From positions 1,465,495 to 1,529,494 of the forward strand of contig NC_015636.1 of NCBI RefSeq assembly GCF_000179575.2: 64,000 nucleotides of DNA. Direction: 5' to 3'. The notes beneath the pieces are model-generated. The model saw only the letters and a program-made list of their open reading frames with translations. It ran no database searches and had not been told where the DNA came from. Origin of the DNA: Methanothermococcus okinawensis IH1. Its GTDB lineage: Archaea > AGJL01 > Methanococci > Methanococcales > Methanococcaceae. Of the stretch, positions 28,343-38,982 are shown piece after piece (position 1 is the first letter of the stretch; the number at the start of each line of letters is the position of its first letter). The position numbers were made by a program, and so were the translations under genes.

Positions 28343-28996
28343 ATGCATATTCCAGATGGATATTTAGGTCCTATCACCTGTGCAATATTTTATATAGTGA
28401 TGATATTCTTTTGGGTCATGGCATTAAAAAAGATGAAAAACTTACATCCAAAACAAATACCCTTATTGGGTGTTTTAACAGCGTTTTCATTTTTAGTAAT
28501 GATGTATAATCTTCCAGTTCCAGATGGAACTACTGCACACATGGTAGGTGGAACACTTATAGCCATATTAATGGGAAATCCATGGACTGCAACTATTGCA
28601 ATATCCATAGTTTTGTTAATACAGGCATTATTCTTTGGAGATGGAGGAGTTACATCATTTGGAGCAAACTGTTTTAATATGGGTGTGGTTTTGCCATTTG
28701 TAGGATATTACACTTATAAAATATTAAGAAATAAAATAGGGGATGTTGCTTCAAGTGGAATTGGAGCTTATGTTGGTATTGTTGTAGCATCAATCGTAGC
28801 AGGATTTGAATTTGGATTGCAACCATTTATTCAGCCAGGATATTGTCCATATCCATTTACAATATCAGTTCCAGCAATGGCTATTGCACATTTAGTCACC
28901 GCAGGTCCAGCAGCAGCGATAGTAACGGCAATAGTAGTTTGGTATGTAAAAAAATCAAGACCTGATTTATTAGACATTGCCAATAAGGAACAATAA
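28343..28996 (+). CDS. cbiM: Cobalt/nickel ECF transporter substrate-binding subunit CbiM/NikM
   Basis: CbiM is the metal-binding membrane subunit of an energy-coupling-factor importer for Co2+ or Ni2+. The 217-residue protein begins MHIPDGYLG, whose free N-terminal Met and His2 coordinate the metal, so the start is fixed. It has about six or seven membrane helices and the family stretches PVPDGTTAHMVGGTL, QALFFGDGGVTSFGANCFNMG. It is first in the run cbiM, CbiN-like, cbiQ, cbiO. Methanogens need both metals (F430, hydrogenase, cobamide), so the choice cannot be read here; hypA and cbiC also occur in this window. Confidence 0.93.
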   Translation: MHIPDGYLGPITCAIFYIVMIFFWVMALKKMKNLHPKQIPLLGVLTAFSFLVMMYNLPVPDGTTAHMVGGTLIAILMGNPWTATIAISIVLLIQALFFGDGGVTSFGANCFNMGVVLPFVGYYTYKILRNKIGDVASSGIGAYVGIVVASIVAGFEFGLQPFIQPGYCPYPFTISVPAMAIAHLVTAGPAAAIVTAIVVWYVKKSRPDLLDIANKEQ

Positions 28997-29026
28997 AATA
29001 AATTAAATAATCTAAATGGTGATATA

Positions 29027-29374
29027 ATGGAATTGAATTTTAATGACCCATTGGTTAAAAAATTTTTAATTGTAATAGGAGTGCTTGTTGTATTATCTCC
29101 CCTTGGTATCCTTTTAACATGGAATAATGGAGATGCATGGGGAGAGTGGGGAGTTGAAGATTTGTCAAACGAAGTCCATGCCGATATTTCAGGACTTCAA
29201 TCTTTATCTGATGCATGGTCTTATGCCCCATTGCCCGATTACGATATTCCTGGATGGGATAATCCTACAATGGCTTCAATAGGATATATTATCTCTGCAA
29301 TAATTGGAGTGATATTAAGTATTGCAATATATTACGCATTGATAAAAATAGTAAATCCTGCATCAAGGCAATAA
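29027..29374 (+). CDS. CbiN-like accessory subunit of the metal transporter
   Basis: This 115-residue protein has an N-terminal helix (VKKFLIVIGVLVVLSPLGILL), an external loop of about 55 residues, and a C-terminal helix (IGYIISAIIGVILSIAIYYAL). This is the layout of CbiN/PDGLE proteins that accompany CbiM. The usual PDGLE word is replaced by GDAWGEWGVEDL, and the loop is rich in acidic residues and Trp. Position between cbiM (31 bases upstream) and cbiQ supports the role. The exact family name (CbiN, NikN or PDGLE) is uncertain. Confidence 0.75.
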   Translation: MELNFNDPLVKKFLIVIGVLVVLSPLGILLTWNNGDAWGEWGVEDLSNEVHADISGLQSLSDAWSYAPLPDYDIPGWDNPTMASIGYIISAIIGVILSIAIYYALIKIVNPASRQ

Positions 29375-29664
29375 ACGGAATATAAAATAAAAATAAATAA
29401 TAATGGTTAATTTTATTTTATAATTTTATTTTATTTTAATTTTTTTATTAATTCATTAATGGACATATAATTATTACTAATTATAGTTATATATTATTAC
29501 ATAATCATGGTTATATATGTTATTACACAATTATAGTTATATATCACATATTATTACATATAATTATTTATTGTTATTTATATTATGCTTACTTTTTTAA
29601 AATTAATTTTTTTAATTTAAATTTATTAAAGAGATAATTCAAATTGTCATTTTTTGGTGATTTT

Positions 29665-30489
29665 ATGAAATTATTTGATAAAACAATAGAAGGGGTAATA
29701 AAATACATCAATGAATCAGTATTTGCAGAAAAATATTCAAAGAATAAAAATGGATTTTTACAGAACATTGACCCAAGAGTAAAACTTATTGTTATAATTT
29801 CATTTGTAATAATAACGGTTTTTATGAAAAACATAGAAACTATATTAATTATGTATCTATTGTCTCTTGTTATGGCGTATTTATCCAAAATTCCACTTTT
29901 GCATTATATAAAAAGAGTATGGTTATTTATACCAATTTTCACAGGAATTATTGCACTTCCCATATTATTTACAACTCCCGGAGCTCCTATATATATATTG
30001 TTAAATCACCCATACATTACCATCACAGATGCAGGCGTAAATTATGCCATTGTATTTACTATGAGGGTTGCCACTGCTGTTTCCTATGCAATTTTATTGA
30101 CTATTGTAACACCATGGAACGACATTATAAAATCACTAAATAAACTTGGAATGCCTGACATTGTGGTAACCATTATGACCATTGCATATAGATACATATT
30201 TCTTCTTATGAATATACTTTTGGAGTCCATGTATTCAAGAAAATCAAGGACCTGCAAAAAATTGGGAATGAAAGAAAGTTGGATAGAAGCTGGAAAAAAT
30301 ATGGGGGCATTATTTATAAAAACTCATCAAATGGGGGAAGATGTATATTATGCCATGTGTTCAAGAGGATATTTAAATGAGGCAAAATCTTATTCGACAT
30401 ATAAAATTAATGTAAAAGATATATTATTCTTGATAATAATGCTAAGTATTGGGCTTTCTTTTTACTTTATCGATAATGGATATTTTTAA
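29665..30489 (+). CDS. cbiQ: Energy-coupling factor transmembrane protein CbiQ
   Basis: CbiQ is the transmembrane coupling subunit that transmits ATP hydrolysis by CbiO to CbiM. I chose the ATG at 29665 (MKLFDKTIEG), preceded by GGTGATTTT; a TTG 21 bases upstream is weaker. The 274-residue protein has DPRVKLIVIISFVII, several membrane helices, and the two cytoplasmic coupling motifs SRKSRTCKKLG and AMCSRGYLNEAK with the A-x-x-x-R-G(F/Y) signature. Spacing to cbiO is 126 bases. Confidence 0.93.
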   Translation: MKLFDKTIEGVIKYINESVFAEKYSKNKNGFLQNIDPRVKLIVIISFVIITVFMKNIETILIMYLLSLVMAYLSKIPLLHYIKRVWLFIPIFTGIIALPILFTTPGAPIYILLNHPYITITDAGVNYAIVFTMRVATAVSYAILLTIVTPWNDIIKSLNKLGMPDIVVTIMTIAYRYIFLLMNILLESMYSRKSRTCKKLGMKESWIEAGKNMGALFIKTHQMGEDVYYAMCSRGYLNEAKSYSTYKINVKDILFLIIMLSIGLSFYFIDNGYF

Positions 30490-30615
30490 ATTTAAAATAG
30501 CATAATGAATATTATAAAATTAAAATAAATAGATATAATAAATATAATTACAATAAATATAATAAATGATAACAACTTGTAAATAAATTATAATAAATAT
30601 ATATTAGGTGATTTA

Positions 30616-31494
30616 ATGAATAATGAGGGAAAGGAGAAGAAAGAAGTAATATTCTCATTAAACAATGTTGGTTATACATATCCCGATGGAACCGTAGCAT
30701 TGGAAAATATTAATATGAAAATATATAAGGGAGAAATTTTAGCAATAATTGGGTCAAATGGTGCAGGAAAAACCACATTGTTAAAAATAATCGATGGTTT
30801 GGAATTTCCAGATAGTGGGGAAATATATTTTGAAGGAGAAAAACTTACAGAAAAAAAACTTAGAAATAAAGAATTTATGAAGTATTTTAGAAGTAAAGTA
30901 GGATTTGTTTTTCAAGACCCCGATATCATGCTTTTCAGTCCAACAGTTTGGGACGATGTAGCATTTGGACCTTTACATCTATATTCTAAGGAGGAAGCAT
31001 TGGACCTTACAGAAAAAACAATAGATGAATTAAAAATAACCAATTTAAAAGACAGACATCCCTACAATATAAGTGGTGGAGAAAAAAAGAAAGCTTCAAT
31101 AGCATCTGTTTTATCAATGATACCTGATGTTATCCTTATGGATGAGCCTGCTTCCTATTTAGACCCGAGAAATAAAAGATATATAAAAGAATTAATAAAA
31201 GAATTAAATAAAAAATCAAAAACTATTGTATTTGTATCACATGACCCGAGTTTAGTGTCTATTGCCGACAGATGTTATGTTTTAAACAAAACTATTGTTT
31301 ATGAAGGTTCTCCAAAAGAGGTATTCTCAAATATAGAGCTCCTAAAAAATGAAAATTTGGATGTTCCAGAAATAGCAAAATTATTTAAAAGACTTCAAGA
31401 TAAATTTGGAAACGAAGTAATACCCTATATACCAATAAATGAAGATGAAGCATGTGAGCTCATGGAAAAACTTATGAAAAATTTTAAAAAATGA
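30616..31494 (+). CDS. cbiO: Cobalt/nickel transport ATP-binding protein CbiO
   Basis: CbiO is the ABC ATPase of the metal ECF transporter. The 292-residue protein has Walker A IGSNGAGKTTLLKI, Q-loop VGFVFQDPDIMLFSP, signature NISGGEKKKASIASVL, Walker B DVILMDEPASYLDP and the switch His VFVSHDPSL. The C-terminal 60 residues form the helical extension of ECF ATPases. A GGTGATTTA site precedes the ATG. Two GAGCTC sites lie near the 3' end. Last gene of the transporter cluster. Confidence 0.95.
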   Translation: MNNEGKEKKEVIFSLNNVGYTYPDGTVALENINMKIYKGEILAIIGSNGAGKTTLLKIIDGLEFPDSGEIYFEGEKLTEKKLRNKEFMKYFRSKVGFVFQDPDIMLFSPTVWDDVAFGPLHLYSKEEALDLTEKTIDELKITNLKDRHPYNISGGEKKKASIASVLSMIPDVILMDEPASYLDPRNKRYIKELIKELNKKSKTIVFVSHDPSLVSIADRCYVLNKTIVYEGSPKEVFSNIELLKNENLDVPEIAKLFKRLQDKFGNEVIPYIPINEDEACELMEKLMKNFKK

Positions 31495-31550
31495 AACTTC
31501 TGTTAAAATACCTAAAAACCAAATAACCAATTAATTTAAATATTATAAAC

Positions 31551-31565
31551 CGAAAAATTTATATA
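31551..31565 (+). promoter_or_regulatory. Promoter (BRE/TATA) of tRNA-Val
   Basis: The sequence CGAAAAATTTATATA combines a purine-rich BRE with a TTTATATA box, as in methanococcal stable-RNA promoters. It lies 33-47 bases upstream of the mature tRNA 5' end, which places transcription start a few bases before the tRNA. Confidence 0.75.
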
Positions 31566-31597
31566 GTAATTTATATTATTAGGTTATAGATTGCTTT

Positions 31598-31671
31598 GGG
31601 CTCGTAGTCTAGTTGGCTATGATGCCGCCCTGACACGGCGGTGGTCGGGAGTTCGAATCTCCCCGAGCCCA
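31598..31671 (+). tRNA. tRNA-Val (anticodon GAC)
   Basis: The 74-base G+C-rich island folds into a full cloverleaf. The acceptor stem is GGGCTCG/CGAGCCC with discriminator A. The D-arm starts GTCTAGTTGGC. The anticodon stem CCGCC/GGCGG encloses the loop CTGACAC, giving anticodon GAC (Val), and the T-arm GGGAG-TTCGAAT-CTCCC completes it. CCA is not encoded. No intron. Immediately downstream lies the hairpin element with a duplicate of the tRNA 3' end. Confidence 0.96.
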
Positions 31672-31791
31672 CTTTTATTTAATATTTTTTTATAGAGTTT
31701 ATTTTAGATTCCAAAACGAACGAAGTGAGTTTTGGACTTTTGATGCAACTTTTTCCAAAAGTTGCGTTTGAATCTCCCCGAGCCCACTTTT
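31651..31791 (+). repeat. 26-bp direct repeat of the tRNA-Val 3' end flanking an inserted element
   Basis: 31651-31676 (T-arm to just past the tRNA) and 31766-31791 are identical except for one C to T change, which breaks the TTCGA of the T-loop in the downstream copy. The second copy is not a tRNA because it lacks the D and anticodon arms. Between them lies the double-hairpin element, which ends exactly where the copy begins. The arrangement matches that at atpD. Confidence 0.9.
31710..31765 (+). mobile_element. Double-hairpin element, copy B (downstream of tRNA-Val)
   Basis: Hairpin 1 spans 31710-31736 (TCCAAAAC/GTTTTGGA, loop GAACGAAGTGA). CTTTTGAT follows, and then hairpin 2 at 31745-31765 (GCAACTTTT/AAAAGTTGC). 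Compared with copy A at 17657-17713 the stems are identical; differences are limited to the linker and the loop of hairpin 2. Same orientation relative to the upstream gene as copy A. No coding capacity; non-autonomous mobile unit inferred. Confidence 0.75.
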
Positions 31792-31821
31792 TAATGGTTC
31801 TATTTTAGGTTTAATTTAGGC

Positions 31822-31847
31822 TCCAACCGAAGCGAAGCGAGGTTGGA
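31822..31847 (+). repeat. Variant hairpin related to hairpin 1
   Basis: The stem TCCAACC/GGTTGGA encloses GAAGCGAAGCGA. It is shifted in sequence but has the same outline as hairpin 1 of the double-hairpin element (TCCAAAAC, loop GAACGAAGTGA). It is preceded by a TTTAATTTAGGC segment resembling the TTTATTTTAGAT before hairpin 1. It follows the duplicated tRNA tail, so the tail-plus-hairpin unit appears to have been duplicated and diverged. Hairpin 2 is absent here. Confidence 0.65.
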
Positions 31848-31889
31848 TTTTTATTTTACATAAATATTTATAAATTTATATGGATAAAC

Positions 31890-32558
31890 TTATTTATCAA
31901 CTAATTTGGCATCTTTAACAATATAGAATCCACTTATGCCGTCCCAAATTATTTCATAATCTAAAATTTCTATCTTTTTATTAAAAAATGGAGCATCAAA
32001 AACAAATGTTTCAGCTTCTCCGCCTTCAAATGCTTTATTTATTTGGTATTTTTCCATAATTTTAAGTAGTTTTTCAATATTCTCATCAGTTATTCTTTTT
32101 CCAAGCCATTCTTTGCCAAGTCCATAGGCTGCCACACTAACAATTCTAAAATCGAAGAACTTTGAAGTATCTCGTAATATTAACTCTTGATTTTTGTGCC
32201 ATAGTGGAGCAAAGGATTTTATTCCGAGCTCCTCACATATATGGTCTATCCTTGTTCTTTGGTATTCACTTGCCAGAGCTCCGCTAACGACACCATCTAT
32301 ATTTAACTTTTCCAATGCTTTTTTTAAGTCCAATATTTCCTTTTCTTTCTCTCCTTTTGTAATAACCTTTATTAATGGAATTCCAGCACTTTCAGAAACC
32401 AAATCCGTCAATTCTACATTTGGAATATGAAACATATAACTCTCTTTATTTTTAGAAACTACATTAACCATATATTTAACATCCCAGCCTTGATTTAATG
32501 CCCACCAAAGTGCATAGGCAGAATCTTTTCCACCAGAATATAATGAAGCTATTTTCAA
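31890..32558 (-). CDS. dph6: Diphthine--ammonia ligase (Dph6 family)
   Basis: Dph6 amidates diphthine on the modified histidine of elongation factor 2. The 222-residue protein is a PP-loop ATPase with [17 protein letters not shown] at the N-terminus, [15 protein letters not shown] in the middle, and the family-specific [11 protein letters not shown] and [14 protein letters not shown] toward the end. Length and motifs match the archaeal MJ0570 type. A GGTGAAAC site precedes the ATG. It is monocistronic between the tRNA repeat region and the decayed insertion sequence. Confidence 0.9.
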   Translation of the reverse strand: MKIASLYSGGKDSAYALWWALNQGWDVKYMVNVVSKNKESYMFHIPNVELTDLVSESAGIPLIKVITKGEKEKEILDLKKALEKLNIDGVVSGALASEYQRTRIDHICEELGIKSFAPLWHKNQELILRDTSKFFDFRIVSVAAYGLGKEWLGKRITDENIEKLLKIMEKYQINKAFEGGEAETFVFDAPFFNKKIEILDYEIIWDGISGFYIVKDAKLVDK

Positions 32559-32642
32559 AGTTTCACCATAATACTACATAATAACATAAATAACTGTAGT
32601 TTGATTTAACGATATCAACCTTAACATCGAAAAATAAAATAG

Positions 32643-33790
32643 TTAAAAGGAACATACTCAAATAAAAAGTTTAGTGATAACAGGTTAGAAACACTTAATA
32701 ATGTACTCACTAATTCTATAAATAGTTTAGGATTTAACTATTCAGATGAGTTATCCAGGTTTGCACAGGTTAGAGTGCTAACCCCAATAAAGACCATTAA
32801 AGCATTTTCAGAGAGTATTTCAAAAATCCACAGAACTACCATCATCAAAAACATTCAAAAACTATCAAAAAATGAGATTTGCGTATATAACCAATTAGCA
32901 AGCCTTCCCGATATCTTGAATGATAAAAGGTTTAGATTCACTGCAATAATTGATTCAACATTCATAAGGAGATGGAGTGAAAAGGTTTATGGATGTATTA
33001 TTAGATATAATTACATCGAAGAACATAGAAAATTATATCAAGAACAAATAAATTGCTGTATTTATCATAATAAAAAGGGATATACTCAATTTATACTACA
33101 ACAAAACCTTTAAACAAAAAATCTACAAATATATTTATAGATATTCTTGGGTTCTTATCCAACACCGATATCAGGACGGTAATAGGAGACGCTTTTATAA
33201 CTACAAAGGATGTTATGAAGGAGTCTAAGAAATTGGGTCTATGTTACATTGGGAAAATTAAGAAAAACATCATAGTTGAGTATTTTGGTAAGAAAGTCCA
33301 AATAGAAAAACTATTTAAGAAGGATTTGGAAGAAAATAAGTTTAAATTAAGGACAATTAACGAAACAGAAGTTAAACTATATCATAAAGTGGTTAATATC
33401 CCTAATGTAGGTAGGGTTAAAATCGTTGCAGTGCTAATGAAACTTAACAAAAACCCAAGGGGTTTTTGTAAGTCAGCGAATCTTTCAGATTCGCTTCGAA
33501 ACCAGGAGGAACCCAAGTATTTGGTATGTATAGACCATAAAAAGAAGGCAGAAAATATAATAGGGGAATATATCAAGAGACCTATGATAGAAGAAAAGCA
33601 TCAAAGGGATAAATCAGTTTTAAAAATTGAAGGGAACTATTTAACATCTAAAAATAGTAATATAGGGTTTATTAGATTTTTAGCAATAGTTTCAAATTGC
33701 ATAGAATATTTAAGCCATAAATATGGTTTATCATTTTATGAAGTGGTTAAATCGTGTAGTAAAGAACTAATAAAGAGAGGAATACCGTAA
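32643..33790 (+). pseudogene. DDE transposase, frameshifted and interrupted
   Basis: One transposase in two frames. From 32643 to about 33104, without a clear ATG, the frame encodes a helical N-terminus and IIDSTFIRRWSEKVYG (first catalytic Asp). From about 33104 the next frame encodes NIFIDILGF, TVIGDAFITTKDVM (second Asp), YIGKIKKN, YLVCIDHKKKAENI and RPMIEEKHQRDK (candidate Glu). A palindrome-bearing segment of about 58 bases (33460-33509) interrupts the second part. The frameshift and insertion mean no active enzyme. An IS4-like/ISH3-like family is likely but not certain. Confidence 0.85.
33452..33517 (+). repeat. Palindromic insertion in the transposase, flanked by AACCCAAG
   Basis: The 8-base word AACCCAAG occurs at 33452-33459 and again at 33510-33517. 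Between them lies a segment with the perfect 9-bp hairpin AGCGAATCT-TTC-AGATTCGCT (33475-33495). It adds residues CKSANLSDSLRNQEE that do not fit the transposase. This looks like a small palindromic insertion with a short target duplication. It is not the same sequence as the double-hairpin element. Confidence 0.6.
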
Positions 33791-33879
33791 TCACACTGTC
33801 AGTATATTAAAAAAATTAAGATTAATTATATTATTATTTATTTTAAATCTATCACTATATATCATAATAAAATAAAAGT

Positions 33880-35283
33880 TTATAATTTCTTTTTTAGAAT
33901 TTCTACGACCTTTTTAGGCTCTGCTCTTCCTCTTGTTAATTTCATTACCTGTCCCATTAGGAAGTTAAGTGCAACCTTATTTCCATTTAAATAATCCTGC
34001 ACTGCCTGAGGATTGTTTTTTATGGCTTCATCACAGGCATTTTCAAGCACATCATCTGAGGTAATTACTGTTAATCCGAGCTCCGATATAATATCTTTTG
34101 GTGATTTTTCACCCCTGTTTTCAACCATTATTTCAATTACCTTTTTACCGATTTTTTGACTTATGGTTTTATCTGTTATCAATTTTATCAATTCGGTTAG
34201 ATGTTCAGGTTTTAAATTACTTTCAAAGAAATCTATTTTATTATATGACAATACCCTTCTCAATTCATTTCTTATCCAAATTACTGCAAGATTTACATTT
34301 TCCTCATTTACTCCGAGTTCATTTACAACTTTTTCAAATACATCTGCAAGAGCCAAATCAGAAACAAGCACCTTAGCATCTTCCATTTTTACATGGTATT
34401 GCTCTACAAATCTTTTTTCCTTCTCCATTGGTGTTTCTGGCATTTGGGATTCTACTTCTTTTAACCATTTTTCATCTATTACAATAGGTTGGATATCGGG
34501 GTCTGGAATATATCTGTAATCATCTGCGGTTTCTTTGCTTCTCATTCCTTTTGTAATCATTTGGGATTCCATATAAGCCCTAGTTTCTCGCTTAATTTCT
34601 CCCCCTCTTCTGAGTATATTTTTCTGTCTGATAAACTCATACTTCAAAACCTTATATACTCCCCTTATGGAATTAACATTTTTTACCTCAACCCTGTTTC
34701 CTTGGATGCCGTTGTAATTGACAGATATATTTACATCTGCCCTCATTGTTCCTTCTCCTCTCAAATGACCGATATATCTAAATAATCTAAGGAGCTGTTT
34801 TAAAAATTCTCTCGCTTCCTCAGGACTTTTTATGTCTGGTTCAGATACCACCTCAATAAGTGGAGTTCCGCTTCTGTTGTAATCTACCAATCCTAAATCA
34901 GGTTTGTACTGTCCTGGGTCTTCTTCAAGATGCACCTCAGTAATACCTACGCCTAAAAAATTCCCATTTACACCTATTGGAACGGATGTTCTTTGATATC
35001 CACTTGGTAAATCAGGATAACTGTAATGTTTCCTCTGGAAATAAATATCTTTATCTAAAACTATTTCACATCCAAGCATTTTAGCCACCATAATAGCCAC
35101 ATCTACTGCCTTTTTATTTGGTGGCATTGGGCGAGCTCCGGGATGTGCAATACATACTGGACAAATATTTGTGTTTGGTGGAACATCTTTATAATTTGTA
35201 GGGCATCTGCAAAATAATTTAGATTTTGTATCGACCTGAACATGTATTTCTAATCCGCATTTCATAGATACATTTTCATCCAT
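33880..35283 (-). CDS. gatB: Asp-tRNA(Asn)/Glu-tRNA(Gln) amidotransferase subunit B
   Basis: GatB binds mischarged tRNA and phosphorylates the Asp or Glu side chain in the GatCAB amidotransferase. The 467-residue protein has the catalytic-domain start MKCGLEIHVQVDTKSKLFC with zinc-type cysteines (CRCP and CPVC), then YFQRKHYSYPDLPSGYQ, EDPGQY, DYNRSGTPLIEVVSEPD, and RADVNISV. The C-terminal helical and YqeY-like tail domains end in NFLMGQVMKLTRGRAEP. A GGTGATTAA site precedes the ATG. gatA and gatC are not in the window. Confidence 0.96.
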   Translation of the reverse strand: MDENVSMKCGLEIHVQVDTKSKLFCRCPTNYKDVPPNTNICPVCIAHPGARPMPPNKKAVDVAIMVAKMLGCEIVLDKDIYFQRKHYSYPDLPSGYQRTSVPIGVNGNFLGVGITEVHLEEDPGQYKPDLGLVDYNRSGTPLIEVVSEPDIKSPEEAREFLKQLLRLFRYIGHLRGEGTMRADVNISVNYNGIQGNRVEVKNVNSIRGVYKVLKYEFIRQKNILRRGGEIKRETRAYMESQMITKGMRSKETADDYRYIPDPDIQPIVIDEKWLKEVESQMPETPMEKEKRFVEQYHVKMEDAKVLVSDLALADVFEKVVNELGVNEENVNLAVIWIRNELRRVLSYNKIDFFESNLKPEHLTELIKLITDKTISQKIGKKVIEIMVENRGEKSPKDIISELGLTVITSDDVLENACDEAIKNNPQAVQDYLNGNKVALNFLMGQVMKLTRGRAEPKKVVEILKKKL

Positions 35284-35568
35284 TTAATCACCATAAGTAT
35301 AATACTTTAAAATTTTTAAATTTTTATTTAAAGTTTTTATTTAAATTTTTTAATTCTTATTTAGTTTTATTTTAAAATAATATATATCCTATATTTAAAG
35401 TTTTTAGAATATGCCGTATAAATTTAATGATATTAAATCGTAGTAGTATATTAAATTACTTATAAATTATCCATTATCAAAGTATTATAATATATAAATA
35501 ATAATATAATTTAAAAAATAAAAATAAAAGGAAATCTAATTATTATTTATAATATTATTTATATTATA

Positions 35569-37044
35569 TTAAATCAGCAAATTTATACCTTCCATTACAG
35601 CTTCTACCGATGCTCTTATAATATCTCCCTGAGAATTTTTAACCTCAACCACTTCATGACCTCTTCTCAACTTAACAACCACTTCAACAAGGGCATCTGT
35701 TCCACCGCCGATGGATTTTACACGATAATCCTCCAATGTAATATCTGCAACACCACTCAAAGCCTTTCTTATGGCATTTATTGCAGCATCCACTGGACCA
35801 ACACCAAATGCAGTTTCTATAAGTTGCTCTTTTCTGCATTCATCTGCAAAGTCCAATCGTATTGAAGCCACTGGTGTAATTTTATTTCCTGACACCACAG
35901 TGAGCTCATCCAACAATATTTTCTTCTTAATGATTTCTCCTTTAACTTCGTTTATTATGGTTTTTAAATCAATATCTGAAATGTATTTTCCTAAATCTCC
36001 AAGATTTTTTATTTTATCATACACCTTTTCAAATTCCTCATTTGTTAGTGATATGCCCATAAGTTTAAGTTTGTATTTTAAGGCAGCCTTTCCACTATGT
36101 TTTCCAAGTATTATTCTTCTTCTGTTTCCAACAGCTTCGGGAGATATAGGTTCATAGGTTTGAGTGTTTTTAACAAGTCCATCAACATGTATTCCTGCCT
36201 CATGGGCAAAAGCATTATCTCCCACAATTGCCTTATTTGGTGGAACTGGAAGTTTCATCAACCTAGATACAACTCTGGATGTTTCGTAGAGCTTTTCAGT
36301 TTTTATATTTGTTTTAATATTGTATAATGTATGAAGTGCCATTACAACCTCTTCCAACGAGGAATTACCTGCCCTTTCACCTATTCCATTTACTGTAAGA
36401 TGACACTCCTGAGCTCCCCCTCTTATGGCTGAAATTGTATTGGCAGTAGCCATTCCAAAATCATTATGACAGTGAGCAGATATGGGGATAGATACATTTT
36501 CGCTTAGAGTTTTAAATAATTCAAAAGACCTTTCTGGCGTTAAAACCCCAACGGTATCACAAACGCATGCCCTATCTGCACCCAACTCTGCACCTTTATT
36601 AAATAACTCTATTAAAAATGATACATCGCTTCTTGTGGCATCTTCTGCTGAGAGCTCCACAATTAAACCATGTTCTTTTGCATATTCAGTAGCCTTTAAT
36701 GCTGATTCAAGTGTTTCCTCTTTTGTTTTTCTGAGTTTATATTTCATGTGTATTTCCGATGTTGGAACCACAAGATGAACGCTGTCTACATTACATTCAA
36801 GGGCATAATCTATATCAACAGGCAGAGCTCTAACAAATGAGCATATTTCAGCATTCAAATTTTGAGAGGTTATAAGTTTTATAGCTTCTCGCTCTCCCTT
36901 AGAGGTTATAGCACTTCCTGCCTCTATTATATCTACCCCTAATTCATCCAATTTTAAAGCTATTTCAAGTTTTTCATTTGGAGTTAAAGAAACCCCCGGA
37001 GTTTGTTCTCCATCTCTTAATGTGGTGTCAAATATCCTTACCAT
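35569..37044 (-). CDS. cimA: (R)-citramalate synthase CimA
   Basis: CimA condenses pyruvate and acetyl-CoA to (R)-citramalate in the pyruvate route to isoleucine. I chose the ATG at 37044 (MVRIFDTTLRDGEQTPG), after GAGTGATTTTT, giving 491 residues, the length I recall for M. jannaschii CimA. Visible are the aldolase-type motif DTTLRDGEQTPGVSLT, metal-binding HCHNDFGMA, and NGIGERAGNSSLEEV. The C-terminal LeuA-type regulatory domain (about 370-491) has GGGTDALVEVVVKLRRG. Homocitrate and isopropylmalate synthases are close relatives; the conserved PTSEIHMKYKLRKT and overall similarity favour CimA. Confidence 0.88.
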   Translation of the reverse strand: MVRIFDTTLRDGEQTPGVSLTPNEKLEIALKLDELGVDIIEAGSAITSKGEREAIKLITSQNLNAEICSFVRALPVDIDYALECNVDSVHLVVPTSEIHMKYKLRKTKEETLESALKATEYAKEHGLIVELSAEDATRSDVSFLIELFNKGAELGADRACVCDTVGVLTPERSFELFKTLSENVSIPISAHCHNDFGMATANTISAIRGGAQECHLTVNGIGERAGNSSLEEVVMALHTLYNIKTNIKTEKLYETSRVVSRLMKLPVPPNKAIVGDNAFAHEAGIHVDGLVKNTQTYEPISPEAVGNRRRIILGKHSGKAALKYKLKLMGISLTNEEFEKVYDKIKNLGDLGKYISDIDLKTIINEVKGEIIKKKILLDELTVVSGNKITPVASIRLDFADECRKEQLIETAFGVGPVDAAINAIRKALSGVADITLEDYRVKSIGGGTDALVEVVVKLRRGHEVVEVKNSQGDIIRASVEAVMEGINLLI

Positions 37045-38851
<1,807 letters not shown>

Positions 38852-38982
38852 TTCTAATATTTATTTTATATTATTTTTATTATTTTAATTGGTATTTAAC
38901 GAAAAAAAGGAAACTAAAAATAAAAAAATTAATAAAAATTAAAAAAATAAAAATAAAAAATTAAAAAAAATAATAAATTTAT

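Larger units (their letters stand above)
32593..33803 (+). mobile_element. Decayed insertion sequence with possible terminal inverted repeats
   Basis: About 1.2 kb between dph6 and gatB. The left end reads ACTGTAGTTTGATT (32593-32606) and the reverse complement of the right end reads ACTGACAGTGTGATT (33789-33803), 12 of 15 positions matching with one gap. I take these as terminal inverted repeats, tentatively. No clear target duplication is visible. The only content is the broken transposase gene. Confidence 0.5.

Noticed and set aside
31766-31791. Second tRNA gene after tRNA-Val
   Set aside because: Only the 3' T-stem and acceptor half is present and the T-loop consensus is broken; no D or anticodon arm exists.
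33215-33790. Stand-alone gene for a 191-residue protein
   Set aside because: It is the out-of-frame second part of the transposase; the frame continues upstream past its Met to about 33104 with the second catalytic Asp.
32277-34077. Absence of GAGCTC across the decayed IS as evidence of recent transfer
   Set aside because: Gaps of 1.7-1.9 kb also occur in native regions (866-2789, 9719-11411, 46309-48202), so the gap is not significant.
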